The notes below the pieces were generated by a model. That model was not told the origin of the DNA. It saw nothing but the letters and a program-made list of their open reading frames with translations, and did not search any database. A stretch of DNA of 64,000 bases from Blastococcus sp. TF02-8 (lineage in GTDB: Bacteria > Actinomycetota > Actinomycetes > Mycobacteriales > Geodermatophilaceae), in assembly GCF_003319175.1 (NCBI RefSeq), contig NZ_QOHK01000008.1:62001-126000 (forward strand), given 5' to 3'. This document shows, in pieces, positions 1 to 10,352 of this stretch (position 1 is its first letter; every line of letters starts with the position of its first letter). The position numbers were made by a program, and so were the translations under genes.

Positions 1-1
1 C

Positions 2-697
2 GGGGCCCCTCGGCCGACGGCTCTGGCGGCCGCCGCGGTCGGGCTCGCGGTGATCTGGGCGACCGGCTCCCGCACGGGTCTGCTCGTCCTCGTGCTCGCG
101 CTCGGCGTGGTGGCTCTGCACGCCCGCAGGGTCGGTGTCGGCCTGGTCGTCTCCGGACTGCTCATGGCCGCGCTGGGATCGGTGGCTGTGCTGGCCACCG
201 GCGCGCTGGGGGAGTGGCTGGAGCGTGACGGCGACGGGGTCAGCACCCTGGAGTCACGGTTCATCGCCTGGCGGGCGGCGACCACCTGGGCCGGCTCCCT
301 CTGGCAGACGCTCTTCGGCGGCGGTCTGTCGGTGAAGATCATCGAGGTGCGGGGGCAGTGGTGGACCACGCAGCCGCTGGACAGCAGCTGGGTCTCCCTG
401 CTGGTGCAGTGCGGTGTGGTCGGCGTGCTCGTCGCTCTGGGGTGGGTGCTCTGGGCCGTGCGGGGCGCGCTGCTGGCTCCCCGGCGGCACCGGGCCCTCG
501 TGCTGGGGATGCTCGCGTTCCTGGTTCCCCGGAGCGTCCTGGAGAGCGGCCTGTTCGACGCCACCCCGGCGTTCCTGTGCTTCCTGGTCGTCTCGCTCGC
601 CGTGGAAGGCGGCTCCAGGCGCCGGTTGCTGGAAGAGGAGGGCGCAGCGCCCGCAGCCCCCTCCGATCGGGCGCGACCCGTGGCCGCCCCCGCCTGA
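2..697 (+). CDS. O-antigen ligase/polymerase-like membrane protein, C-terminal part (5' end outside window)
   Basis: The frame is already open at base 2 and no convincing start or ribosome site lies inside the window, so this is the C-terminal part of a larger gene. What is visible is hydrophobic: a GSRTG turn at the end of one helix, two helices before a periplasmic-type stretch (from about GEWLERD to WWTTQPLDSSW), then SLLVQCGVVGVLVALGWVLW and two more helices. A large loop followed by an S-x-L-x-x-x-x-G-x-x-G helix is the usual C-terminal layout of the Wzy_C/O-antigen ligase family, which joins or polymerises lipid-linked glycans at the outer face of the membrane. The neighbouring Wzz-type gene on the opposite strand supports a polysaccharide locus. 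Ligase and polymerase cannot be told apart from this fragment. Confidence 0.75.
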   Translation, partial: GAPRPTALAAAAVGLAVIWATGSRTGLLVLVLALGVVALHARRVGVGLVVSGLLMAALGSVAVLATGALGEWLERDGDGVSTLESRFIAWRAATTWAGSLWQTLFGGGLSVKIIEVRGQWWTTQPLDSSWVSLLVQCGVVGVLVALGWVLWAVRGALLAPRRHRALVLGMLAFLVPRSVLESGLFDATPAFLCFLVVSLAVEGGSRRRLLEEEGAAPAAPSDRARPVAAPA

Positions 698-729
698 CCG
701 CGGGGCGCGCGTGACCCGGTCCGGCCGTC

Positions 730-1962
730 CTACTGCCGGCCTGCTCCCTTGCGCTTGGCCGTCGGCGGGAGCGGGCGGTCGGGGCCGGTGATCCGTCGTG
801 CGTCGTCACCGGAGGAGGCGTCGGCGCCGGTGCCCGGCGCGGCAGGCCCGGAGTCGGCCGGCGAGGTCGCGTCGGCCCGTGACGGGCGCCGATCGTGCGG
901 GAGGAGCGCCACGGCCAGCGGCGTGGCGCCGGTCGCCTCGAGCAGGACGCGCAGCTCGCGCAGGTCGGACCGATCTGTCGCGCCCTCGGGCACGACGACG
1001 ACGACGCCGTCGCATCGCTCGGCGATCCGCCGCCAGAAGGCGGCCGGCGCCGTCGGCTCGACGCAGAGCAGCGTGATTCCCTCGGGCGCTTCACCGGGCA
1101 CGGAGTCCGGGCGCTCCACGACGGCGCGGACGCCGTGTCCCCGTAGCGCGGCGACCACCTGGTCGGCGGCGCGCGTGACGAACGAGGACCGGTCGGGCGC
1201 AGGCGTCACGAGGACGACGCAGACCGGGCGGTGCCGGTCCAGCAGCTCGATGCGCCGTGCCAGCGCCCGGACCACGCTGCTGGACGCCCCGGCCCGGCTG
1301 CCCCGCCGGTCGGCCACGAGAAGATCGGGCACGACGCCGGCTCCCCACGCCGCCCGGACCCCGGCCTCCTCGTACAGGGTCGTGTCCAGCCGGCTGCGCA
1401 GGACGGCGGCGGCCAGACCGAGGAAGAGGCCGACGAGGACGCCGAGGCCCAGGACGAACAGCGGCACGGGCGAGACCGGCGAGGTGGGCGGGGTGGCCGG
1501 GTCGCTGAGGGTCAGCTTCACGGGGCGGTCGCCGGAACGGGACTCCTCGAGCTCGGGGATGACCACGGTGACCTGCTCGGCGACGGCGTTGGCGATCTCG
1601 GTGGCCGCCTCGGCGTCCCGGCCGGAGACGGTGATGCGCAGCTGCGAGGTGTCGGCGGGCACCTCGGCCCGGACCCGCGCGCGCAGCGACGTGAACGACT
1701 CGGTGAGGTCGAGGTCCTCGATCACCGGCCGCAGCACCGGGGCGCTCAGCACGACGTCGGGGTAGCTCTTCACGCGCTGGTTGACGTACTGCGCGCTGTT
1801 GGGGATCGACGGCGAGGCGGAGACGAACACCTGGGCAGTGGCCTCGTACGTGCGCGGGGTGAGCGGCAGCGCGAGCGCGGCAAGGGCGACGCAGAGGGCG
1901 AGGACGCCGACGACGGTCGTCCAGTAGCGGCGGATCGCCGCGAGGTACTCGCTGAATTCCAT
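730..1962 (-). CDS. Wzz/YveK-type polysaccharide chain-length protein with degenerate kinase-like C-terminus
   Basis: 410 residues. A short cytoplasmic start (EYLAAIRRYW) leads into TM1 at about 17-34. A Wzz-type extracytoplasmic domain with AQVFVSAS and YVNQRVKSYPDVV follows. A proline-rich segment (TPPTSPVSPVP, about 158-167) precedes TM2 at about 167-188. This is the standard polysaccharide co-polymerase fold that sets exopolysaccharide chain length. Residues 225-360 resemble the cytoplasmic BY-kinase or ParA-like domain often fused here, but the P-loop position (about 250-262) reads VTPAPDRSSFVT and lacks Gly-Lys-Ser/Thr, so it is probably not an ATPase. A ribosome site (AGGAG...GGGA) lies just upstream of the ATG. 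The gene converges on the O-antigen-ligase-like gene 32 bp away. Confidence 0.8.
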   Translation of the reverse strand: MEFSEYLAAIRRYWTTVVGVLALCVALAALALPLTPRTYEATAQVFVSASPSIPNSAQYVNQRVKSYPDVVLSAPVLRPVIEDLDLTESFTSLRARVRAEVPADTSQLRITVSGRDAEAATEIANAVAEQVTVVIPELEESRSGDRPVKLTLSDPATPPTSPVSPVPLFVLGLGVLVGLFLGLAAAVLRSRLDTTLYEEAGVRAAWGAGVVPDLLVADRRGSRAGASSSVVRALARRIELLDRHRPVCVVLVTPAPDRSSFVTRAADQVVAALRGHGVRAVVERPDSVPGEAPEGITLLCVEPTAPAAFWRRIAERCDGVVVVVPEGATDRSDLRELRVLLEATGATPLAVALLPHDRRPSRADATSPADSGPAAPGTGADASSGDDARRITGPDRPLPPTAKRKGAGRQ

Positions 1963-2179
1963 GACCGTCCCTGCTCCTGGCGCCTGGTGGTCGCAGAACA
2001 GCTGGGAGCGGCACTCCGAGGCCGGTCCCCCCGCTGTCCCGCAGCCTCTCGACCTGGATGCTATGACCCGGAGCGGTGCGGCGACGCGGCTCGGTGCGCG
2101 GCCTCACCCCATCGGGCGGCCGGTCGGCGGACCCGGCGGTCCGGCGCCCACGCCCCTTCGGGTGAAGCCGGCCGATTTC

Positions 2180-2194
2180 GTCACCCACGGTGAC
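2180..2194. promoter_or_regulatory. palindrome GTCAC-N5-GTGAC, copy 1
   Basis: Perfect 5-bp arms (GTCAC/GTGAC, extendable to GTCACC/GGTGAC with a 3-bp centre), 140 bp upstream of the TagD-like start and just upstream of a TAGAGT hexamer. An identical half-site pair with the same spacing recurs 73 bp downstream, about seven helical turns. It is a candidate operator; the binding protein is unknown. Confidence 0.4.
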
Positions 2195-2252
2195 GCGGAA
2201 TGCGTAGAGTCCCCGGCTACGAGCGGCTGACCTGCGACTGGAGCAGATCGGT

Positions 2253-2267
2253 GTCACGCTCGGTGAC
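2253..2267. promoter_or_regulatory. palindrome GTCAC-N5-GTGAC, copy 2
   Basis: Same half-sites and spacing as 2180-2194. It is followed by CTTTT, so it could instead be a weak hairpin terminator or attenuator in the TagD-like leader. Two identical arms in phase favour a protein-binding site. Confidence 0.4.
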
Positions 2268-2319
2268 CTTTTGGGCGCGTGCAGTGCGTGTGCTCGCGTC
2301 GTCGCTTGGGGGAGCTGAC

Positions 2320-2778
2320 ATGACGGTGATCGGATACGCGCCCGGGGCGTACGACCTGTTCCACATCGGGCACCTGAACATCCTCAAGCACGCCTCCGAG
2401 CACTGCGACCGGCTCATCGCCGGCGTCGTCTCCGACGAGATGCTCCTGCTCACCAAGGGGCGTGCCCCGGTGATCCCCCTCGCGGAGCGCATGGAGATCG
2501 TCAGCAACCTGCGTTTCGTCGACGCCGTCCACGCCGAGGTCGTCCCGGACAAGATCGACACCTGGCGCGAGGTCGGGTTCGACGTGATCTTCAAGGGCGA
2601 CGACTGGCGGGGCACCCCCAAGGGCGAGAAGCTCGAGCGCGACTTCGCCGAGGTCGGCGTCCGGGTGCACTACTTCCCGTACACGATGCACACCTCGAGC
2701 ACGATCCTGCGCAAGGCGCTGGCCGCCATCGACGCCGAGGAGCCCGTGGGCCGCGTCGCCCGCGCCCTCACCTCGTGA
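2320..2778 (+). CDS. TagD/RfaE-type cytidylyl- or adenylyltransferase family protein
   Basis: 152 residues, the usual single-domain size. The nucleotidyltransferase HxGH signature is intact near the N-terminus (GAYDLFHIGH, residues 9-18), and the C-terminal SSTIL segment matches the second nucleotide-binding motif of glycerol-3-phosphate cytidylyltransferase-like enzymes. ATG 2320 was chosen because GGGGGAG lies 6 bp upstream and the family begins right before this strand; longer in-frame starts give no recognisable extension. These enzymes activate a phosphorylated substrate with CTP or ATP, often for polymer or nucleotide-sugar synthesis, which would suit the glycan genes upstream, but the substrate cannot be read from sequence. 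Paired palindromes upstream suggest regulation. Confidence 0.85.
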   Translation: MTVIGYAPGAYDLFHIGHLNILKHASEHCDRLIAGVVSDEMLLLTKGRAPVIPLAERMEIVSNLRFVDAVHAEVVPDKIDTWREVGFDVIFKGDDWRGTPKGEKLERDFAEVGVRVHYFPYTMHTSSTILRKALAAIDAEEPVGRVARALTS

Positions 2779-2882
2779 TCACGACGACGGCGGGTGTCGG
2801 ACCTGCCGTCTAGCCTGGGAGACCGGTCCCTGCCGCACTCGGCGGCACTGCGTGGCCGTACCAACCTCAGGAGTAGAGAAGC

Positions 2883-5800
2883 GTGACCCTGCGCGGCGTG
2901 CTCGACGTCGTCCTCACCGATCCTGCGATGGCCCGAGTGGTCGCCGCGGCGGGTAGCGCCGAGCTGGCCGTCACCGCGCCGCCGGCCGTCCAGCCGCTGG
3001 TCGCCGGAGCACTGGCCGCGGCCGGTGGCGGCAACGGGGTCCCGGTCCTCCTGGTCACCGCCGGCGAACGCGACGCCGACGCCGCCGCCGACCTGCTGCG
3101 CTGCTTCCTCCCGCAACGCCGGGTGGAGACCTTCCCCGCCTGGGAGACGCTCCCGCACGAGCGGCTCAGCCCCCGGGCGGACACCGTGGGCCGCCGCCTG
3201 GCCGTGCTGCGCGACCTCACGCACCCCGGCGCCAACGGCACGATCGACGTGCTCGTCGCCCCGGTCCGCAGCGTGCTGCAGCCGCTGGCCCCGGGTCTCG
3301 GGGAGCTCACGCCCGTCGAGCTGGCGCCGGGCGACGCCGCCGACCTGGACGACATCGCCCGCGCGCTCTCCAATGCCGCCTACACCCGGGTCGAGCTGGT
3401 CGAGAAGCGAGGTGAGTTCGCCGTCCGCGGTGGACTGCTCGACGTCTTCCCGCCCACCGAGCCGCACCCGGTCCGGGTGGAGTTCTGGGGCGACGAGGTC
3501 GACGAGCTGCGCTACTTCTCCGCCGCCGACCAGCGCTCGCTCGACGAGCGACCCGAACGGCTCTGGGCCCCGCCGTGCCGCGAGCTGCTCCTGACCGACG
3601 AGGTGCGTGCCCGCGCCGCAGCCCTGGCGGTGGAGCACCCGGGCCTGGTCGAGATCCTCGGCAAGCTGGCCGAGGGCATCGCCGTGGAGGGCATGGAGTC
3701 GCTGACCCCGGTGCTGGTGCCCGGGCAGCTGCAGCTGCTGACCGACCTCCTGCCCGTCGGTACGCACGTGCTGGTGGCCGACCCCGAGCGCGTGCGCAGC
3801 CGGGCGGCGGACCTCGTCCGCACCGCCGAGGAGTTCCTGGCCGCGTCCTGGGCGACCGCGGCCGAGGCGGGTGAGGCGCCGCTGGACCTGGGGGCGTCGT
3901 CCTTCCGCGACCTGGCCGACGTCGAGACCGCCGCGCGCACCCGTGGTCTGCCGTGGTGGACCACCGGGTCGTTCACGCTGGCCGCCGAGGACGACGACGC
4001 CTCCGTCACCCTGAACGCCACCGTCGTCGAGCGGTTCGCCGGTGACGTGGGCAAGGCGATCGAGCAGCAGCGTGCCTGGCACCGGGACGGGTGGCGGGTC
4101 GTCGTCACCTTCGCCGGTCCCGGCCCCGCCCAGCGCGCCGCGGACCAGTTCGGCGAGGCCGAGCTCGGCGTCCGCCTGGTGCCCGGTATCGAGACCGCGC
4201 CCGACGCGGGGCTGACGCACGTCACCCAGGGCAACATCGAGGCCGGGTTCGCCTTCCCCGGCATCGGCCTGGCACTGCTGACCGAGCACGACCTCACCGG
4301 TCAGCGCGGCACGTCGATGCGTGACGCGGCGAAGATGCCCGCGCGCCGGCGCAACGCCGTCGACCTCGTGCAGCTGCAGCCGGGCGACCTCGTCGTCCAC
4401 GAGCAGCACGGCATCGGCCGGTACATCGAGATGATCAGCCGCACCGTCAACGGCGGTCAGCGCGACTACCTGATCGTCGAGTACGCGGCGTCGCGGCGGA
4501 ACCAGCCGCCGGACCGGCTGTTCGTCCCGACCGACTCCCTCGACCAGCTCACCCGGTACGTGGGCGGTGAGGCGCCGGCCCTGTCGAAGCTCGGTGGGGC
4601 CGACTGGAAGAACACCAAGGCCAAGGCGCGCAAGGCGGTCAAGCAGATCGCGGGGGAGCTGATCCGGCTCTACTCGGCGCGCATGGCCAGCAAGGGGCAC
4701 GCCTTCGGGCCCGACACCGTCTGGCAGCGCGAGCTGGAGGACGCGTTCCCGTTCCAGGAGACGCCCGACCAGCTGGCCGCGATCGACGAGGTCAAGGCCG
4801 ACATGCAGAACCCCGTGCCGATGGACCGCATCATCTGCGGCGACGTCGGCTACGGGAAGACCGAGATCGCCATCCGCGCGGCGTTCAAGGCGGTGCAGGA
4901 CGGCAAGCAGGTGGCCGTGCTGGTGCCGACGACGCTGCTGGCCAACCAGCACTTCAAGACCTTCTCCGAGCGGGTGGCCCAGTTCCCGGTGACGGTGAAG
5001 GTGCTCTCCCGGTTCCAGTCCGACCGCGAGACCACCGAGATCCTGCGCCAGCTGGCCGCCGGGGAGGTCGACATCCTGGTCGGCACCCACCGGCTGCTGC
5101 AGCCGACGACCCGGTGGAAGGACCTCGGGCTGGTCATCGTCGACGAGGAGCAGCGCTTCGGCGTCGAGCACAAGGAGTACCTGAAGACGATGCGGACGGC
5201 GGTCGACGTCCTGTCGATGTCGGCCACCCCGATCCCGCGCACCCTCGAGATGAGCCTCACCGGCATCCGCGAGATGTCGACGATCCTCACCCCGCCCGAG
5301 GAGCGGCACCCGGTGCTGACCTACGTGGGTGCGTGGAACGACAAGCAGATGGCCGCGGCCATCCGCCGGGAGCTGCTGCGCGACGGCCAGGTCTTCGTGA
5401 TCCACAACCGCGTGCAGTCCATCGACAAGGCGGCGGCCAAGATCCGGCACCTCGTCCCGGAGGCGCGGGTCGCCGTCGGGCACGGCCAGATGAGCGAGGC
5501 CGAGCTGGAGAAGGTGATGGTCGGCTTCTGGGAGAAGGAGTACGACGTCCTGGTGGCGACGACGATCGTCGAGTCCGGTCTGGACATCCCGAACGCCAAC
5601 ACCCTGATCGTCGACCGCGCCGACACCTTCGGCCTCTCCCAGCTGCACCAGATCCGGGGTCGCGTCGGTCGCGGGCGGGAGCGCGCCTACGCCTACTTCA
5701 CCTACGACCCGACGCGCACGCTGACCGAGACCTCGGTGGACCGGCTGACCACGATCGCGAACAACACCGACCTCGGCGCCGGGATGGCCGTGGCGATGAA

Positions 5801-6425
5801 GGACCTCGAGATCCGCGGCTCGGGCAACCTGCTCGGCGGTGAGCAGTCCGGGCACATCGCCGGGGTGGGCTTCGACCTCTACGTGCGGCTGGTCGGGGAG
5901 GCGGTCGCCGACTACCGCGCCCAGGTCACCGGCGAGGAGGCCCCGGCCGAGCCGGTCGAGGTGCGGGTCGACCTGCCGGTGGACGCGCACCTGCCGCACG
6001 ACTACGTCCCCGGCGAGCGGTTGCGCATGGAGGCCTACCGCAAGGTCGCCTCGATCTCCGACGACGACCAGGCGCAGGCGGTGCTCGACGAGCTCACCGA
6101 CCGGTACGGCGCACCGCCGGCCCCCGTGCTCAACCTGCTCGCCGTGGCCCGCTTCCGGGTGGCCATGCGGGCGCTCGGCATCACCGAGGTCTCGCTGCAG
6201 GGCCGGGCGATCCGGGTCGGGCCGGTGGCGCTGCCGGAGTCCAAGCAGATGCGGCTGGCCCGGCTGGCCGAGGGCGCCTCGTACAAGGCGGCGGTGGAGA
6301 CGATCGTGCTGAAGATGCCGGTCGGCCCCGACCGCCGCACCCCGCTGCGCGACGTCGCCCTGCTGGAGAACCTGCACGCGACGCTCGCCGCCGTCCTCGA
6401 CGCACCGGTCGCCGCGGCCAGCTGA
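2883..6425 (+). CDS. mfd: transcription-repair coupling factor Mfd
   Basis: 1180 residues, full family length. Order of parts: a UvrB-like N-terminal module, the RNA-polymerase-interacting CarD-like domain beginning LQPGDLVVHEQHGIGRYIE (about 497), then the RecG-type translocase with Walker A GDVGYGKTE (about 652), a DEEQ box (IVDEEQRFG, about 752), the TRG-like GRVGRGRERAYAY motif, and a C-terminal TRCF domain. It pushes stalled RNA polymerase off damaged DNA and recruits UvrA. The GTG start follows AGGAG (2869-2873) by 9 bp. A TAGCCT hexamer at 2811-2816 is a possible -10. The order mfd, lipoprotein, mazG, eno is the conserved actinobacterial arrangement. Confidence 0.97.
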   Translation: MTLRGVLDVVLTDPAMARVVAAAGSAELAVTAPPAVQPLVAGALAAAGGGNGVPVLLVTAGERDADAAADLLRCFLPQRRVETFPAWETLPHERLSPRADTVGRRLAVLRDLTHPGANGTIDVLVAPVRSVLQPLAPGLGELTPVELAPGDAADLDDIARALSNAAYTRVELVEKRGEFAVRGGLLDVFPPTEPHPVRVEFWGDEVDELRYFSAADQRSLDERPERLWAPPCRELLLTDEVRARAAALAVEHPGLVEILGKLAEGIAVEGMESLTPVLVPGQLQLLTDLLPVGTHVLVADPERVRSRAADLVRTAEEFLAASWATAAEAGEAPLDLGASSFRDLADVETAARTRGLPWWTTGSFTLAAEDDDASVTLNATVVERFAGDVGKAIEQQRAWHRDGWRVVVTFAGPGPAQRAADQFGEAELGVRLVPGIETAPDAGLTHVTQGNIEAGFAFPGIGLALLTEHDLTGQRGTSMRDAAKMPARRRNAVDLVQLQPGDLVVHEQHGIGRYIEMISRTVNGGQRDYLIVEYAASRRNQPPDRLFVPTDSLDQLTRYVGGEAPALSKLGGADWKNTKAKARKAVKQIAGELIRLYSARMASKGHAFGPDTVWQRELEDAFPFQETPDQLAAIDEVKADMQNPVPMDRIICGDVGYGKTEIAIRAAFKAVQDGKQVAVLVPTTLLANQHFKTFSERVAQFPVTVKVLSRFQSDRETTEILRQLAAGEVDILVGTHRLLQPTTRWKDLGLVIVDEEQRFGVEHKEYLKTMRTAVDVLSMSATPIPRTLEMSLTGIREMSTILTPPEERHPVLTYVGAWNDKQMAAAIRRELLRDGQVFVIHNRVQSIDKAAAKIRHLVPEARVAVGHGQMSEAELEKVMVGFWEKEYDVLVATTIVESGLDIPNANTLIVDRADTFGLSQLHQIRGRVGRGRERAYAYFTYDPTRTLTETSVDRLTTIANNTDLGAGMAVAMKDLEIRGSGNLLGGEQSGHIAGVGFDLYVRLVGEAVADYRAQVTGEEAPAEPVEVRVDLPVDAHLPHDYVPGERLRMEAYRKVASISDDDQAQAVLDELTDRYGAPPAPVLNLLAVARFRVAMRALGITEVSLQGRAIRVGPVALPESKQMRLARLAEGASYKAAVETIVLKMPVGPDRRTPLRDVALLENLHATLAAVLDAPVAAAS

Positions 6426-6499
6426 TCCGCCGGCCCGCTGCAGGGGCCTGCGGCGAGGCGTGGGGGGCAGCGGGGTCCTTTTCGTGGGAGTCTCCCGGC

Positions 6500-7507
6500 G
6501 TGCTGACGCGCCGACCTCCCCGCGCACGGGCCGCCGTCCTGCTGGTGGCCGCCGCTCTGCCGCTCCTCGCTGGCTGCCGCTCGGCGCCGGACGTCGCCGC
6601 GTACGTCGGCGACGAACGGATCACCGTGACCGAGCTCGAGGACGCGGTGCGCGCGCGGCTGGCCGACGACGACATAGCCGCCTTCGCCGAGGGACGGCGT
6701 GACGAGTACACCCGCCAGGTGCTCGACCGCCTCGTGCAGCGGGAGGTCGCCACGGAGGCCGCCCGTCGGGCCGGGCTGCGCATCGGGAACGACCAGGTCG
6801 CCGACCGGATCGAGGTGCTGATCGGGGACGACGACCCCGACGCCGTCTACCGGCAGCTCGCGCAGCAGGGCGTGAGCCGGGAGGACGTGCGCGACACGGT
6901 CCGCCAGCAGCTGGTGCAGCGCGAGCTCGCCGCCCGCGAGGGACAGGCGGACGCCCTCGACGAGGACGCGCTGCGTGCGCGCTACGACCAGGCCCGGGCC
7001 GACCTGGCGACCTACGAGTTCGGCTACGTCACCGTGCCGGACCAGGCGACCGCCGAAGCCCTCCTGGGGGAGCTCACCGCCGATCCCGCCCGCTACGGCG
7101 AGCTGGCCGCCCGCTTCCCCGGGCAGTACACGCTGCCCGCGCTCGAGTCCGAATCCCTCGACCGCATCCCCCCGCTGCTCGCCGACCAGCTGAAGGCCAC
7201 CGCACCCCGCTCGGGGTTCACCCTGCCGGTGCAGGAGATCGGCGGCGTCGTGGTCGGCTACGTCGCCGGGACCGTCGTCCCCTCCTTCGAGGAGAGCCGG
7301 GTGCGGCTGGAGGAGCAGGCGGCGGGCCCGGTCGACGAGGCCGGTGCCGCACTGGTCGAGCAGGTGCGCCAGGACCTGGACGTCACCGTCAATCCCCGCT
7401 ACCAGCTGACGGACGAGGGCGGCCGCCTGGTTCCGGTCGAGGGTGGCGTCGTCGACCTCCTCGACGACCCGGCCGCGGACGCCCCGGAGGGCGGCGCGGC
7501 AGACTGA
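6500..7507 (+). CDS. SurA-N/parvulin-like lipoprotein
   Basis: 335 residues with a clear lipoprotein signal: Arg-rich start, hydrophobic stretch and lipobox LLAGC, so Cys26 should be lipidated and the protein anchored to the outer face of the membrane. The helical region after it (YVGDERITVTELEDAV onward) matches the SurA N-terminal chaperone domain. A later stretch (YEFGYVTVPD to VVVGYVAGTVV) has the strand/helix pattern of a parvulin domain but is diverged, so isomerase activity is uncertain. The GTG start has GGGAG (6487-6491) 8 bp upstream. It sits between mfd and mazG, 5 bp before mazG. Likely role: folding or quality control of exported proteins. Confidence 0.85.
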   Translation: MLTRRPPRARAAVLLVAAALPLLAGCRSAPDVAAYVGDERITVTELEDAVRARLADDDIAAFAEGRRDEYTRQVLDRLVQREVATEAARRAGLRIGNDQVADRIEVLIGDDDPDAVYRQLAQQGVSREDVRDTVRQQLVQRELAAREGQADALDEDALRARYDQARADLATYEFGYVTVPDQATAEALLGELTADPARYGELAARFPGQYTLPALESESLDRIPPLLADQLKATAPRSGFTLPVQEIGGVVVGYVAGTVVPSFEESRVRLEEQAAGPVDEAGAALVEQVRQDLDVTVNPRYQLTDEGGRLVPVEGGVVDLLDDPAADAPEGGAAD

Positions 7508-7511
7508 CCGC

Positions 7512-8420
7512 GTGCCCGTAGCGCTCGCCGTCACCGTCAGCCCCCGACTTCCCGGCCTGCTCGGACCCGCCGGCTGGCGGGCGCTCGGCTCCGGTGCGCC
7601 GCTCGCGGCCCTGCCCGGTGCGTCGGCGACCGCCGAGGTGCTCCGCGGCGAGGGTCTGTCGGTCACCGATGTGCCCGACGTCGAGGCCGCCCGGCGACTA
7701 CCGGGCGACGTCGTCCTGCTGGTGCCCGCAGGCGAGGCGGTGGCGGGGCCCGTCGTCGAGGGCGCCCCGGAGCCGGACGGGGTGCGGTTGCTCGACGTGG
7801 TCGCGGTGATGGACCGGCTGCGCTCACCGGGCGGCTGCCCGTGGGACGCCGAGCAGACCCACTCCTCGCTGCGCGGCTACCTGCTGGAGGAGGCGCACGA
7901 GGCCTACGACGCGATCGTCGACGACGACCCGGTGGGGATGCGCGAGGAGCTGGGCGACGTGCTGCTGCAGGTCGTCTTCCACGCCCGGGTCGCGGCGGAG
8001 GCCGGGCCCGACCGGCGGTTCGACGTCGACGACGTCGCCGGGGACCTGGTGGACAAGCTGGTGCGCCGGCACCCGCACGTGTTCGGCGATGCCGGCCCGC
8101 GCGACGTCACGCAGGTCGAGGCCGGCTGGGAGGAGATCAAGAAGGCGGAGAAGCAGCGGCGCTCGCCGACGGAGGGGGTGTCGCGGTCGCAGCCGGCGGC
8201 GTCCTGGGGTGCCGCGCTGGTGCGCCGGGCCGGCCGGGCGGGCCTGTCGACGCCGGCGCCGGCGCAGCTCGGCTCCGACAGCCCGGAGGAGCTGGGCGAG
8301 CGGCTGCTCGCCGTCGTCGCGGCGGCCGAGGCGCGTGGGTGGGACGTGGAGGATGCGCTGCGCGAGGCCGTGCGGCGCTACGCCGGGGAACTGGACGCGG
8401 AAGCCGGCCTCGCGGCTGGC

Positions 8421-8423
<3 letters not shown>
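7512..8423 (+). CDS. mazG: nucleoside triphosphate pyrophosphohydrolase MazG
   Basis: 303 residues. The MazG core starts at LLDVVAVMDRLRSPGGCPWD and carries the two Mg2+-binding acidic motifs, EEAHE (about 126-130) and EELGD (about 145-149), so it should hydrolyse NTPs to NMP and pyrophosphate and clear damaged nucleotides. About 95 N-terminal residues precede the core, as in mycobacterial MazG. GTG 7512, 5 bp after the lipoprotein stop, gives the expected N-terminus (VPVALAVTVSPRLPGLLG); an upstream in-frame start would overlap the lipoprotein gene. Its TAG stop is also the first three bases of the candidate eno -10 element. Confidence 0.95.
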
Positions 8424-9710
<1,287 letters not shown>

Positions 9711-9720
9711 ACGGCGGCAG

Positions 9721-10302
9721 ATGAGCAGCGTTCGGGGGCGACGGGGCGGTTCGCCGGCCGAGGGTCCCCGTGGCACCGGCCGGGTCTCCCGTCCCACCGG
9801 CCGCGTGCCGCGGGTGCACTCGACCCGCTCGGTGCGCACCGGGCTGCGGACGGGCGCGTCCAGCCGGCCCGGCCGGCGGCGCACCGACCGTCGCCCCGAG
9901 CGCCGTCCCGCCTCCCCGGCGCGCCGCCGGCCGCTGTTCACCGGCCGTGCGGTGCTCCTGGTGGGGCTCGTGCTCCTGCTCGCGCTCACCCTGGCCGGCC
10001 CGGTGCGCCAGTACCTGGCCGGCCAGGCCGAGCTCGCCCGTCTCGCCGCGGAGGGCGAGGAGCTCGACCAGCGGGCCGCGGACCTGCAGGCCCAGCTGGA
10101 CCGCCAGTCCGACCCCGCCTACACCGAACGGCAGGCCCGCGAGCGGCTGGCGTACGTGCTGCCCGGGGACCGGCTGGTGATCGTGGTGGACGGCGAGACC
10201 GTCGAGGGTGACGCCGGAACGCTGGCCGAGACGACCGAGGAGCCCGAGCCGCTGTCCTGGTACGAGGGCCTGATGGCCTCGGTGGCCGACGCCGACGGCT
10301 GA
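9721..10302 (+). CDS. FtsB/DivIC-type septum formation initiator protein
   Basis: 193 residues. A long Arg/Pro/Gly-rich cytoplasmic tail (1-75), one TM helix (about 77-96, VLLVGLVLLLALTLAGPV) and an extracytoplasmic coiled coil with Leu/Ala heptads (about 102-128), ending in the family motif TERQARERLAYVLPGD. Such proteins join FtsL and FtsQ in the divisome. The basic tail is typical of actinobacterial members. It starts 10 bp after eno, in the conserved eno-ftsB-DUF501-ppx order seen in mycobacteria (Rv1023-Rv1026). Confidence 0.88.
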   Translation: MSSVRGRRGGSPAEGPRGTGRVSRPTGRVPRVHSTRSVRTGLRTGASSRPGRRRTDRRPERRPASPARRRPLFTGRAVLLVGLVLLLALTLAGPVRQYLAGQAELARLAAEGEELDQRAADLQAQLDRQSDPAYTERQARERLAYVLPGDRLVIVVDGETVEGDAGTLAETTEEPEPLSWYEGLMASVADADG

Positions 10303-10340
10303 TCGACGGGGCCGGTTCCAGCACGTCACCGGGGGTGCCG

Positions 10341-10346
10341 CAGACT
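10341..10346 (+). promoter_or_regulatory. candidate -10 (CAGACT) preceding leaderless DUF501 gene
   Basis: CAGACT, 6 bp, then GTG 10353. It matches the spacing seen at eno and others and is the reason GTG 10353 is preferred over GTG 10335. The hexamer is a weak match to TANNNT. Confidence 0.3.
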
Positions 10347-10352
10347 CGTCGG

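Larger units (their letters stand above)
1963..2319. other. 357-bp intergenic region between divergent genes
   Basis: No coding sequence is supported here. On the - strand a TAGCAT hexamer (2058-2063) could be the -10 of the Wzz-type gene. On the + strand there are two matched palindromes (2180-2194 and 2253-2267), a TAGAGT hexamer (2205-2210) and a GGGGGAG ribosome site (2308-2314) for the TagD-like gene. The promoter assignments are by eye only. Confidence 0.5.

Noticed and set aside
2670-6527. 1285-codon open frame antisense to mfd
   Set aside because: Its translation is Arg/Gly/Asp/His-rich with no domain, and the + strand carries a complete Mfd. Long antisense frames are normal at this GC content.
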